Shown: piece after piece, positions 1 to 8,453 of the stretch
Layout of the letters: each line of letters starts with the position of its first letter
Numbering within the stretch: position 1 is the first letter of the stretch
DNA from: Candidatus Zixiibacteriota bacterium
Lineage (GTDB): Bacteria; Zixibacteria; MSB-5A5; GN15; JACZUZ01
Reading direction: 5' to 3'
Length of the DNA stretch: 64,000 nucleotides
Assembly (NCBI GenBank): GCA_024280835.1
Contig: JAJRPJ010000006.1
Coordinates: 294,098-358,097, forward strand
Position numbers and translations under genes: made by a program
Notes under the pieces: model-generated
Seen by the model: the letters and a program-made list of their open reading frames with translations, nothing else
What the model was told of the DNA's origin: nothing
Database searches by the model: none

Positions 1-122
1 AATCCGAGTCCAAGAGAAGAAAGTACGCCAGCGTACACGGGCCAACACGCTGGACAGGTAGCGTTTGGTAACACGGCGGCAATCAAGCCAGGAGCCGCAG
101 ACAACATCTTCTTCTTATTCAT
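1..122 (-). CDS. Putative metal transport membrane protein (5' part only)
   Basis: The gene begins with ATG at 122 and runs off the left edge, so only about 40 residues are visible. They read as a short basic N-terminus, then a hydrophobic stretch containing the motif CPACWP. A CPxC-type pair in the first membrane segment recalls small mercury/heavy-metal uptake proteins of the MerT/MerC type; that is inference from the motif and from the neighbour. The start overlaps the end of the merR-like gene by 8 bases, so the two are very probably co-translated in one operon controlled by the MerR-type operator. A redox or unrelated CPxC membrane protein cannot be excluded. Confidence 0.55.
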   Translation of the reverse strand, partial: MNKKKMLSAAPGLIAAVLPNATCPACWPVYAGVLSSLGLG

Positions 123-540
123 ATGTTCCCCCATTTGAAAAACTTTCTATGATTGGACAGTTGCAAATTGAACTCTCCGATTCGCATTTTTGAACAAGAT
201 TCGAGAGAACAGACCTAAGGCTCTGCAGTTGTTCGATCTGCTCTTCAATAGTTTCGAGCTTAAGTTTTGCAACTTTGCGAACATCTTCTCGATTCGTTAT
301 CTCTCCGTCCGCTATATCCAGCAGTGACTTAATTTCGGCGAGACTGAATCCCAACGACTGCGCGTTCTTTATGAATTTTACTCGCTCAATATCCTTTGAA
401 CCATACATCCTGTAGCCAGCAGTTGTTCGTTTCGGCACATCCAAGAGTCCATTTCGTTCGTAGTATCGAAGCGTCTCTTTATTGACTCCGGCCATGTCTG
501 CCGCCTTGCCTGTCTGAATTAGTGTGTTATTCTCGGTCAT
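115..540 (-). CDS. MerR-family metal-responsive transcriptional regulator
   Basis: The 141-residue product has a MerR-type winged helix-turn-helix at its start (GKAADMAGVNKETLRYYERNG, first residues about 11-31), a dimerisation helix and a C-terminal metal loop with C119, C126 and C128 ending in the MerR-like run CPIIES. In mercury MerR and ZntR a third Cys lies at the start of the dimerisation helix; here that region (LLDIADGEITNRED) has no Cys, which is more like CueR-type two-Cys binding. The ATG at 540 was chosen because GGAGG lies at 545-549; an upstream in-frame ATG at 567 would fall inside the operator. It probably regulates its own operon, which continues into the CPxC membrane protein. 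The metal specificity is not decided. Confidence 0.85.
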   Translation of the reverse strand: MTENNTLIQTGKAADMAGVNKETLRYYERNGLLDVPKRTTAGYRMYGSKDIERVKFIKNAQSLGFSLAEIKSLLDIADGEITNREDVRKVAKLKLETIEEQIEQLQSLRSVLSNLVQKCESESSICNCPIIESFSNGGTYE

Positions 541-556
541 ATTGCCTCCTTCTGAT

Positions 557-585
557 AATATATACATCCTGTACTTAGGTACAGG
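557..585 (-). promoter_or_regulatory. MerR-type operator/promoter with perfect dyad
   Basis: A perfect inverted repeat CCTGTAC-N4-GTACAGG occupies 568-585, directly upstream of a TATATT-like -10 element (557-562, minus strand) and the merR ATG at 540. A dyad placed just upstream of the -10, in the spacer region, is the classical MerR-family arrangement. The -35 element is poor, as expected for an activator-dependent promoter. It reads only towards merR; there is no divergent gene. Confidence 0.7.
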
Positions 586-780
586 GTTTCAGAAAAAAGG
601 GGATATTCTGAGAAAAGATTTCAACTCATTGAGTTACAATGTGTTGCCCAAGAGCATTAAGGAAGAACAAGACAGAAGTGAGAGTTTGAATGTTGTGACT
701 GAATCAACGAGCGGTGGCAAAGTTCGAAGGAGGACGACACACCTCAAATTAACCGACTGATTGTCATGGAGTTACAAAAG

Positions 781-853
781 CTCCTCGGGTAGGACTTGAA
801 CCTACGACATGCTGATTAACAGTCAGCCGCTCTACCAACTGAGCTACCGAGGA
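781..853 (-). tRNA. tRNA-Asn (GTT)
   Basis: A full cloverleaf is visible on the minus strand. The acceptor stem TCCTCGG (847-853) pairs with CCGAGGA (782-788), the D-arm has GCTCAGTTGGTAGAGC, the anticodon stem GCTGA/TCAGC holds loop CTGTTAA with anticodon GTT (818-820), and the T-arm has GTTCAAGTC. The discriminator base is G and CCA is not encoded. A small hairpin GCATC-N4-GATGC lies just upstream at 870-883. Confidence 0.97.
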
Positions 854-1094
854 ATATATTTGTCCAGCATCTGGCGATGCAGGAGAATTATCAAAGTCTA
901 TCTTGAACCTGCGCTCGGAGCGCCGATTCGGTTTGGGAAATTCGGAAATAATTTGCCAAATGTAAAGAGCCAACCAGCAAAAAAATCAAATCTCAAATTA
1001 CCACAATACTAAGCTGGCTCAGCGTCCTACTTTGACTAATCGTCATTGCCGTCAAGGAGTTTAGCCAAAGGACCACAATCTCGAATTCCGACTA

Positions 1095-1733
1095 TTATCC
1101 CTGCGCGCTTTTCAAACGATCGGCGACAGCGCTCCAATTGACAACATTCCACCAAGCCTTGATATACTCAGGGCGACGGTTCTGGTATTTCAAATAGTAG
1201 GCATGCTCCCAGACATCCACTCCCAGAATCGGAGTAGCGCCCCATTGCGCGACCTTATGCTGATTTTCGGCCTGACAGATTATCAGGCGATTGTCGACTG
1301 GACGATAATGCAGCAATCCCCAGCCACTGCCCTCAACTGCGCCAGCGGCGGCTGAAAATTGATTTTGAAAAGCCTCAAAACCACCGAAATCCTCGTTGAT
1401 TTTGTCAGCTAGAGCGCCTGTTGGCTCGCCGCCACCACCTGAACCATTCGGGGCCATTGTCGCCCAGAACATCGAGTGCAGATAATGACCGCCAAAGTGA
1501 AAAGCCAATTGTCTGGACAAATGCTGAATTAAACCAAAATCTCCATTGGCGCGAGCTTTGGCCAAAGCCGCCTCGGCGCCATTGAGTCCGTTGACATAGC
1601 CCTGATGGTGTTTGCTGTGATGCAATTCCATAGTTTCTTTGTCAAGAAACGGCTCAAGAGCATCGTAGCCATACGGCAATTCTGGTAAAGTGTGTTTGGT
1701 GAGGGCGCCTAGGGAATCGTTTTCTGTGGACAT
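1095..1733 (-). CDS. sodA: Superoxide dismutase (Fe/Mn family)
   Basis: The 212-residue protein converts superoxide to peroxide and oxygen. The four metal ligands of the Fe/Mn family can be placed: H38 in ELHHSKHH, H86 in LHSMFW, and D173 and H177 in DVWEHAYY. The N-terminal helical and C-terminal alpha/beta domains are complete and there is no signal peptide, so it is cytoplasmic. The ATG at 1733 is preceded by AAGGAG at good spacing. The choice between Fe and Mn cannot be made safely from the motifs. It stands alone, with its own promoter region that carries a strong palindrome. The gene symbol is generic. Confidence 0.95.
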   Translation of the reverse strand: MSTENDSLGALTKHTLPELPYGYDALEPFLDKETMELHHSKHHQGYVNGLNGAEAALAKARANGDFGLIQHLSRQLAFHFGGHYLHSMFWATMAPNGSGGGGEPTGALADKINEDFGGFEAFQNQFSAAAGAVEGSGWGLLHYRPVDNRLIICQAENQHKVAQWGATPILGVDVWEHAYYLKYQNRRPEYIKAWWNVVNWSAVADRLKSAQG

Positions 1734-1852
1734 GAATCTTTTCTCCTTCTTAAATCATTCCATGAATGTACAAATTGAGACAGGCCTAGTTGTAACTCGT
1801 TGTCTCTCAAATAGTAATGCTAATCCCACGGTTTGTGACCGTATATTTACAT

Positions 1853-1883
1853 ATTATAGTGAGGCTTGGGGATGTCAAGCCTC
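1853..1883 (-). promoter_or_regulatory. sod promoter overlapped by a perfect palindrome
   Basis: On the minus strand a TTGACA (1873-1878) and a TATAAT (1853-1858) are only 14 bases apart, which is short for a sigma70 promoter. The palindrome GAGGCTTG-N7-CAAGCCTC (1861-1883) overlaps the -35 element, so it may be an operator. The predicted leader of about 110 bases also holds an ACGGT-N5-ACCGT hairpin. The regulator is unknown. Confidence 0.45.
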
Positions 1884-2000
1884 TATGAACAAATAAAATA
1901 GAGCGAATAAATCCAGTTTATCGGGCCAGTTTAGCTAGAGCTGACTTACTGGTATCTGTTGCTGTAAAAGACCGAATCCCCTAGAGACTCTAATCAGACG

Positions 2001-2028
2001 TTGACAAGAGACTCAGCGAGACTATATT
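2001..2028 (+). promoter_or_regulatory. Sigma70-like promoter, leaderless type
   Basis: TTGACA (2001-2006), a 16-base spacer and TATATT (2023-2028) form a near-consensus promoter. The ATG of the next gene is only 9 bases after the -10, so the expected transcript starts about 3 bases before the start codon and has no room for a Shine-Dalgarno site. Confidence 0.65.
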
Positions 2029-2037
2029 CCCGACCGC

Positions 2038-2937
2038 ATGGAAACCGAAAAAACATTGAATAAGAATTCGATTCTCGTCTCAAGTCAGCCCGAATTCAAG
2101 TCTTCGGCACTTTGGATTGGTTCGGTGTTGGGATTGTTCTTACATATAGTTGTATCGGCATCCTCGGTCAGCGCCGATGTGACTCTTTCTCCTGATGGAG
2201 CGATTGGTAAGCCGGGATTGCAGATTTGGGGATATAGGACTGATATTACTCTTGATGCAACTGATGCGCGTGGAGTTGATGGCGCTGAGTTCAGCAGTGG
2301 TCAGGCTAGAATCATGTTGCCGCTTTCCCAACGGGTTACTGTTTTTGCAGAGTACCGAGCTGAGAACCGATTGAACATACTGCATCAGTCACGAGTGGGA
2401 ATTCGATTTAGAGCCTCTCAGCCACAAGAGGCTGAAAGCGATTTGGAGACAAATACTTTGACGACGAATACTTTGGCGGCCATCAATCCAGATGGGCCGC
2501 TTGGCCATCCCTACTTTACACTCTCTGGTGGTTTTGGACTTTATGAAAGTCAGACAGATGCTCGCTTTGGAATAGTCGCGTTTGAAGTCACCTATCCTTG
2601 GACAACTCACTTCACTCTTAGCGCTGGAGCAGAGTTCAACGCCGATACTTCGCTTACTATAGTCAATAAGTTCTTTGGCTCATTGAGTTTGTATACGTCG
2701 CGTTATTTAGCCAGTGAACCATATGCCAATCCAGATGGCCCAGTTGGTTATTTGAATTTCCGTATTTCTGGCGGCGGCTCTGGTGAAGGTGTCTTTGGTC
2801 AGCTTGATATTCTTTTTCCAATGAATGACCAAATGACTATCGGAGCTTTTGTTCGTGGCGAACGTGTGGCTTTTCCCTATGAAAGAAGCGCTGTCCTCGG
2901 CGCCCGTTTCCAGCTATACCCTGGCGTGATCCGCTGA
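2038..2937 (+). CDS. Exported beta-rich protein, probable outer-membrane barrel
   Basis: This 299-residue product is not recognised as a named family. A hydrophobic segment (about residues 25-44) ending in SVSA looks like a signal peptide after an unusually long polar N-terminus. The rest is rich in alternating hydrophobic residues and aromatic strand ends, as in barrel proteins. A nine-residue motif of the form SPDGAIGKP / NPDGPLGHP / NPDGPVGYL occurs three times at about 85-90-residue spacing, each followed by a strand-like stretch, so the protein seems built of three related units. The start is supported by the near-consensus promoter only 9 bases away. Function is unknown; a surface structural or porin-like role is a guess. 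Confidence 0.75.
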   Translation: METEKTLNKNSILVSSQPEFKSSALWIGSVLGLFLHIVVSASSVSADVTLSPDGAIGKPGLQIWGYRTDITLDATDARGVDGAEFSSGQARIMLPLSQRVTVFAEYRAENRLNILHQSRVGIRFRASQPQEAESDLETNTLTTNTLAAINPDGPLGHPYFTLSGGFGLYESQTDARFGIVAFEVTYPWTTHFTLSAGAEFNADTSLTIVNKFFGSLSLYTSRYLASEPYANPDGPVGYLNFRISGGGSGEGVFGQLDILFPMNDQMTIGAFVRGERVAFPYERSAVLGARFQLYPGVIR

Positions 2938-3137
2938 GTTTGATTCTAGTCTGCGATTGCGGATTCTACAGATCTTCGAAGTCCCAAAAACAATTCCGAA
3001 CTACATCAATATTCTTGAGTACAAGTACTTAGAGTCAAGCGAAGTATTTCTTGCAAAGTATGGCTTGCAAAAATACTGTGGGCGTGGCTCTCATGAATTA
3101 TCCAAGTATAATCAAATCATGTATTGGAGAAATTGAA

Positions 3138-4325
3138 ATGAACAGAATCCTTAGTAGCTTATTCAGTAAGTCTAGTGTGGCAGTTTTGGCGCTGGCTTTG
3201 ATTGCCGCTGGTCCAACATCGGTTAGCGCCGATGGTCTTGGTTCTGGCTTTTTTGAAGTTGGAAGCAAAGTTGATAGCAAAGTCAATTCCGAGGGCTCTT
3301 GGTTGGGAGTGCAAGTTCAGACAGTTAATGAGGCGTTAGTCTCAAGTCTGGACCTAAGAACTAATACTGGAGTTTATGTGACTTCAGTTGTGGACGCCTC
3401 ACCTGCCGAGGATGCTGGTGTACATCCTGGCGATGTCATCGTCGAATACAACTACAATCGAGTTGCTACCGCGGGGGCGTTGGTAAGTTTTGTTGCAGAA
3501 AACTCCGCTGGTGATGAGGTGGTTATCTTTGTTGATCGAGGCGGAAAAAAGAAGCGTCTTGTGGCGCATTTGAGCGCCAGACCTTTAGAGCAAAAAGCTC
3601 GAATCAGGAGTTTCCATAGGCCAACTGACAACGATGCAAGTGACAATGCTGCAAATTATAGGCGTCAAGAACGGGACAATCGACCGCGTGATTTCCGTTT
3701 TCGTGTGCACACCGCTCCGTACATTGGCATCTCTCTGCAAACGATTCACGGGCAGTTAGCGGAATACTTCGCGATTCCTGAGGGCGCTGGGGCTTTGATT
3801 ACTATGACCTTGCCAGACTCTCCAGCTGAAGACGCTGGCTTAAAAGCGGGCGACGTAGTCATAGCTGCTGATGGTGAACCGATACTGGTCCTAGAAGACT
3901 TACAACGTGTGGTTCGCGGGCGTCAGTCAGGTGACAAAATCGAAGTGACAGTCATTCGGAACAAACGCAAGACAAAGTTTACTGTGACAGTGGCTGAGCG
4001 TGAAGCTGAACGCAGTGAACTTAGAGATCGTCTCGGTTCGCGTGTCTTCGGTTTGGCTCCATCATCAGGAGACAATCACTTCCCTTTCGGAATGAAAAAT
4101 GGATTTGGAGTAGACAGGGGTGGGGGTTATTTCGACGCTGACCGAGGTGAAAGAAGCGACCGTCGAGGACGCGGTTTAGATCCGATAAGTTTGCCAGCTG
4201 TAATCTACTCAGGCAATCAGGAAAAGAGTCAGCGTATTGAAAGTCTCGAAAAGAGAATCCAAGAGTTAAAAAAGCAAATTGAAAACATGCGTTCAGAAGA
4301 CAATTTGGAGGAAAATGACAAGTAA
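3138..4325 (+). CDS. Exported protein with two PDZ domains and C-terminal coiled coil
   Basis: The 395-residue product starts at the ATG at 3138, which has GGAG upstream and gives a clean signal peptide (residues 1-31, ending SVSA). Two PDZ domains follow: about 54-145 (WLGVQV, SPAEDAGVHPGDVI) and about 190-290 (YIGISL, SPAEDAGLKAGDVV). They resemble the PDZ pair of HtrA/DegP proteases, but no trypsin-like domain precedes them. A linker rich in Gly, Asp and Arg is followed by a short charged coiled coil at the end. It is likely a periplasmic scaffold or substrate-binding factor in envelope quality control, working with a separate protease; the partner is not visible nearby. A strong terminator follows. 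Confidence 0.85.
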   Translation: MNRILSSLFSKSSVAVLALALIAAGPTSVSADGLGSGFFEVGSKVDSKVNSEGSWLGVQVQTVNEALVSSLDLRTNTGVYVTSVVDASPAEDAGVHPGDVIVEYNYNRVATAGALVSFVAENSAGDEVVIFVDRGGKKKRLVAHLSARPLEQKARIRSFHRPTDNDASDNAANYRRQERDNRPRDFRFRVHTAPYIGISLQTIHGQLAEYFAIPEGAGALITMTLPDSPAEDAGLKAGDVVIAADGEPILVLEDLQRVVRGRQSGDKIEVTVIRNKRKTKFTVTVAEREAERSELRDRLGSRVFGLAPSSGDNHFPFGMKNGFGVDRGGGYFDADRGERSDRRGRGLDPISLPAVIYSGNQEKSQRIESLEKRIQELKKQIENMRSEDNLEENDK

Positions 4326-4380
4326 ACATGTGCTTTGAGAATTGATTGCGTAGTAACCAATGTTCTACCTTAAATCTTCT

Positions 4381-4417
4381 AACCTCTCTGTTTGACGACA
4401 AACAGAGAGGTTTTTTT
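4381..4417 (+). terminator. Rho-independent terminator after the PDZ gene
   Basis: A perfect 13-bp stem (4381-4393 with 4400-4412), a 6-base loop and a T run (4411-4417) form a textbook intrinsic terminator about 55 bases after the PDZ gene stop. Confidence 0.95.
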
Positions 4418-4726
4418 GTTATGTGTGTTTCGAAATAAAATAGACTACTGCCTCAGACGGAATTGTTGCTGTCGACTAACCTGAGCAGTTTCAAAGCCCG
4501 CTTTCCATGCTTTTCTACTTACGTTTGAGTTATCTCCACATTGTTCCATAGTAAACCTTACACTACCTAACCGTTTCAAAATGAAGTTCCTGAAATTACA
4601 TTCAATAGTGTGAACAAAAGAAATACTTTCTTATAGGGCTAGATTACTCTATCACTCGCTCTGTGAGACCGATACTCAATAGTAGACGCTATCGCTGCTA
4701 AATCACTTTGGCGGCCGTGTGAATAA
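4418..4726. other. Intergenic, no gene seen
   Basis: About 309 AT-rich bases between a terminator and the sensor kinase. It must hold the kinase promoter, but no convincing -35/-10 pair, repeat or RNA structure was found. Confidence 0.5.
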
Positions 4727-7700
4727 ATGAATCATTTTTTCATGTTGGAGCAGTCTCAAATTGGATCGGTCAAAAACACTTCTCTGATAGGTGTCATGTC
4801 TTCTACAGCAAATACAATACATAGACTACCAAGGTCTATAATCAATCTAACACTTGTTGCAAGTTTTGCGCCATTGGCGTTGATGTTATTGGGCGTTGAT
4901 CTAAGTAGCGCTATGCCGCAAGTGACAATTGATGCGCTTCAAGGATTGACTGGAGGAGAGTTTGCAGATGCAATTCATCACTCGCTCCGTGGAAGCTATA
5001 TACATACGCTATTAGAATGGTCAGCGCTTTGTGTGGCTTTGTTCACAGTTGGTTTGGCTTTCGTCCATTACCGAATTGTCAAAGATGTCACAACTCCTTT
5101 AATAGCGATGGCGTTGTTGGCCTCTGGAGCGATGGATGCCTTCCATACTCTGGCTGCTGATAGACTAATTGAGACAGTTGCCGACAATCAGAATTTGATT
5201 CCGTTTACTTGGGCTATCTGCCGAGTATTCAACGCTTTGATACTCATGATTGGCGTTGGACTCTTGTTATGGAGAAAACGAGAGCGCATCAATGTGAAGT
5301 CAACTTCAAATTTTCTGCTTATCACGTCGGTGGCCTTCATGGGGCTGGCCTACGCAGTTATTCACTATTCAGCGGTTAGCGCAAATCTACCACAGACTCA
5401 GTTCCCTGATTCATTCATAACCAGACCGTGGGATTTGGTACCACTGGTGTTGTTTATTATCAGTGGTCTATTCCTCTATCCTAAGTTCTACAAAAGCAAT
5501 AGAAGTGTCTTTGCTCACGCTCTGTTGATTGGAGCGATTCCTGAGATAATGACACAGGTGCACATGACTTTCGGTTCAAGTTCTCTCTTTGATAGTAATT
5601 TCAATGCGGCGCACTATTTGAAAGTTGTTTCCTATCTTGTGCCAATGGCTGGACTCTTGTATGACTACGTAAATACGTACAAAGTCAAAGAGGAAATCGT
5701 CGTCCAACTTGAAGACGAAATCATGGAGCGCCGCGCCTCACGAGAAAAACTCCTACGGGTGAGTAGAGAGTTGCGAGAAAGTGAAGAGGAATCTGCCCAA
5801 CGAACTGCGTATTTGGAAGGAGTATTCAATTCTTCTAACTCCGGAATGATTCTGACGACAAACACTGATGGTGTCATAATCATGATGAGCTCGGGTAGTG
5901 AGGGGTTGTTGGGATTTGGTAGCTCTGATGTTTGTGGTAAGATGAATATAGTTGACTTTCTTCACTTCGAAAGCGCCGTGGAAAATGAACGCTGGGTGAC
6001 TCTGACCGCATTGGCGAGAGTTGGCCTAACCGATAGAGCTGAAAGACAAATTGTCACTAGGTCGGGACAACTCATTCCTACCGACCTGTCAATCTCAGCG
6101 GTATTCATCTCCAGTAAGGGAGATCAGGAACTAACAGGATTCCTCTTCAATGGTCTCGATATCCGAGAGTCTAAAGAGCGTGAAGCTCTAGTTGTGAGCG
6201 CCGGACAAGAAGCAGAAAAGGCGCAGAACGAGGCGCTAATAGCAGCCGAAGAAAGCGAACGTCAAAGGCAACTGCTTGAAGAAGCGATGGCTCAAGTAGA
6301 GATGGCAGAGATGGAGCTAAACACTTCACGGAAGCGCATTGAGGAAGTGACTAGCACCATCAATGAAGCAATTTGGAGCATGGATGCAGAGACACAAGCC
6401 TTTACCTATCTCAGTGAGGCCTGTGAAGTAATTTTTGGATTCCTTCCAAGTGACTATATTGTTAGACCTGACTTGTTGGAAGACGCTATCCATGCTGAAG
6501 ACAAAGAAATCTATTTTGGTAGTCTGGATGCCTTAGGTCGAGGGCAACGAGTGGATTTTGAATTTAGAGTTATCGATGCCAATGGTGTGACTAAGTGGAT
6601 CAAGGCAATTGCTTCACCAATCGAGTTCGTTGGTGATAGAGCCACCCGATTCTCAGGTTCATTTAGTGACATAACAGAGCTACATGAAGCCACCGACGCT
6701 CTTCTTGAAAGTGAGGCAAAAGTTCGCGCCATCCTGGAGAATGTTGGAGATGGAATAGTCACGCTTGATTCTTCAGGTCGAATTCAAATGTCGAACCCTG
6801 CGATGTTAGCCCTCTTTGGCTATTCTTCAGAGGAATTTAGCCAGAAGCATATCACAGAGATTATCCCATTGGTAAATACCGATTCTTCTGAGCGTTCAAC
6901 TCTTGATATTGATACAATCGACTTTATGCAACAAGCGCTTAGATGCTCACTGGAAAGTGAAGACTGCGAGTTGCTGGCCAAGCATAGTGATGGCAGAAAG
7001 TTTCCTGTTGAAATTGCATTCAATGAGTTTCGACTTGTAGACAGTCAATTTTATATTGCTGTCATTCGAGACATCACCGAATTGAACGCTCAGAAAGAGT
7101 TTTTTGCTCAGGCCGAAAAAAACACAGCCATCAGCGCTCTTGCGGCGGGAGTTGCCCATGAGTTCAAAAACTGTCTCGGTGGCATCATGGGAAATGCTAC
7201 ATTAGCATTGGACTATCCTGGAGAAGAAAAATTGGTGTCAGAATCGCTTGATGAAATAGTAAAAATTTCAGATAAAGCGAATCGTATCGCGCTGTCTTTG
7301 CTAAGTTACGCTCAAACCGAAGAAATTTCTGAGGCGATATGTTCTGCCAATTCAGTTCTCCAAGAAGTGAAGATACTGCTAGACAATGAATGCCGTGAAA
7401 AAAATGTACGCCTAAAAATGGACATTGATCAGGACCTTGTCGTAACTGTAGATTCTGCAAACCTACAGCAAGCGATAATAAACATTTCGCTGAATGCAAT
7501 TCAGGCCTCTGAGTCTGGTGGAGTTGTGCAGGTGAGAGGTTTCAAAGAAAAGGATATGATAATTCTGGAAGTCCGTGATAGTGGTTGTGGCATGACAGAT
7601 GAAGTGGTCAAGCGCGCATTTGATCCTTTCTTCTCCAGTAAAGGTGTCTGGGGAGATGATGCTGCTGTCGGACAGGGGCTGGGCCTAACTACTGCCAAGA

Positions 7701-8218
7701 ACATGATTCAAAAATCAGGTGGTTCTATCGAATTACGTAGTCGTAGAGGAAGCGGTACAACCGTAGAAATACGACTGCCAATTGGTCAAGAAGATGTTGG
7801 TCGCGAGGAAGTCCAGAAATATGCCTCTGCAGAGGAATTACCAGAAATACTGTTACATCGCTTTACATCCTCATCGCTATCAAGTGTAGCCGAGTTTCTT
7901 GATGAGTTGCAAGTCAATTGGAATAGCGTGAGTCACATCGAAGATTTGACGGAGAATCTCAGCGCCAAAGTCGGAATCATTATTCTCGATGGGATGTCGC
8001 CGTCAAAAATTGATTTTGCTAGAATGTTTGATATTGTCCGTGAACAACGACCAGACATAAGGGTTGTTGTCTCGGTCGAATCTGTCTATGACTACTACGT
8101 AACAGACTATGTCAACGGCGCCGACTGTGTGCTCAAGAGCCCCATAACCAAGTCCGGCCTATGTCAGGCGCTGGATCTCGCAAATCCAAGTATTACCACT
8201 GCTTCGGCAATCACTTAG
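4727..8218 (+). CDS. Membrane-bound hybrid sensor histidine kinase (7TM-PAS3-HK-pseudo-receiver)
   Basis: The 1163-residue protein has about seven or eight membrane helices (residues ~35-325) with a GAMDAFHTLA motif similar to MASE3-type sensor regions. Then come a coiled coil, PAS domains at about 365-480, 548-655 and 665-790, a dimerisation/H-box domain with H811 (AHEFKN), and an ATPase domain with N923, DSGCGM (D951) and GQGLGL. The last ~130 residues look like a receiver: phospho-acceptor position D1088 (IILDGMSP) and K1137 (LKSP) are kept, but the acidic pair expected at its start is missing. No response regulator gene is adjacent, so the output is unknown. No Shine-Dalgarno site marks the ATG at 4727, and the later ATG at 4796 is an alternative. 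Confidence 0.9.
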   Translation: MNHFFMLEQSQIGSVKNTSLIGVMSSTANTIHRLPRSIINLTLVASFAPLALMLLGVDLSSAMPQVTIDALQGLTGGEFADAIHHSLRGSYIHTLLEWSALCVALFTVGLAFVHYRIVKDVTTPLIAMALLASGAMDAFHTLAADRLIETVADNQNLIPFTWAICRVFNALILMIGVGLLLWRKRERINVKSTSNFLLITSVAFMGLAYAVIHYSAVSANLPQTQFPDSFITRPWDLVPLVLFIISGLFLYPKFYKSNRSVFAHALLIGAIPEIMTQVHMTFGSSSLFDSNFNAAHYLKVVSYLVPMAGLLYDYVNTYKVKEEIVVQLEDEIMERRASREKLLRVSRELRESEEESAQRTAYLEGVFNSSNSGMILTTNTDGVIIMMSSGSEGLLGFGSSDVCGKMNIVDFLHFESAVENERWVTLTALARVGLTDRAERQIVTRSGQLIPTDLSISAVFISSKGDQELTGFLFNGLDIRESKEREALVVSAGQEAEKAQNEALIAAEESERQRQLLEEAMAQVEMAEMELNTSRKRIEEVTSTINEAIWSMDAETQAFTYLSEACEVIFGFLPSDYIVRPDLLEDAIHAEDKEIYFGSLDALGRGQRVDFEFRVIDANGVTKWIKAIASPIEFVGDRATRFSGSFSDITELHEATDALLESEAKVRAILENVGDGIVTLDSSGRIQMSNPAMLALFGYSSEEFSQKHITEIIPLVNTDSSERSTLDIDTIDFMQQALRCSLESEDCELLAKHSDGRKFPVEIAFNEFRLVDSQFYIAVIRDITELNAQKEFFAQAEKNTAISALAAGVAHEFKNCLGGIMGNATLALDYPGEEKLVSESLDEIVKISDKANRIALSLLSYAQTEEISEAICSANSVLQEVKILLDNECREKNVRLKMDIDQDLVVTVDSANLQQAIINISLNAIQASESGGVVQVRGFKEKDMIILEVRDSGCGMTDEVVKRAFDPFFSSKGVWGDDAAVGQGLGLTTAKNMIQKSGGSIELRSRRGSGTTVEIRLPIGQEDVGREEVQKYASAEELPEILLHRFTSSSLSSVAEFLDELQVNWNSVSHIEDLTENLSAKVGIIILDGMSPSKIDFARMFDIVREQRPDIRVVVSVESVYDYYVTDYVNGADCVLKSPITKSGLCQALDLANPSITTASAIT

Positions 8219-8453
8219 TGCGACAATATCCCAATCCAGCGGCTCAGCAGGGAGATCAATTCCAATTGGTTGCGAATGCCACAGATTTAACAAAGCTTTT
8301 CTAGAGATTAAAATTGAATACCGCCTCTCAATCTACTATTTTCTTCTGGTGTTGATTCCCTAATGGACATCACTTTGCTATAGTGAGTCAACGTTTGTTT
8401 CTGAATTACAATCAGAAACTTGTGCGAACTGATAGACAACGGAAGATTGGCAA

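Noticed and set aside
764..973. A 69-codon frame across the tRNA-Asn gene.
   Set aside because: It consists largely of the translated tRNA and has no independent support.
4021..4401. A 126-codon antisense frame at the end of the PDZ gene.
   Set aside because: It would begin within the intrinsic terminator and is fully antisense to a well-supported gene.
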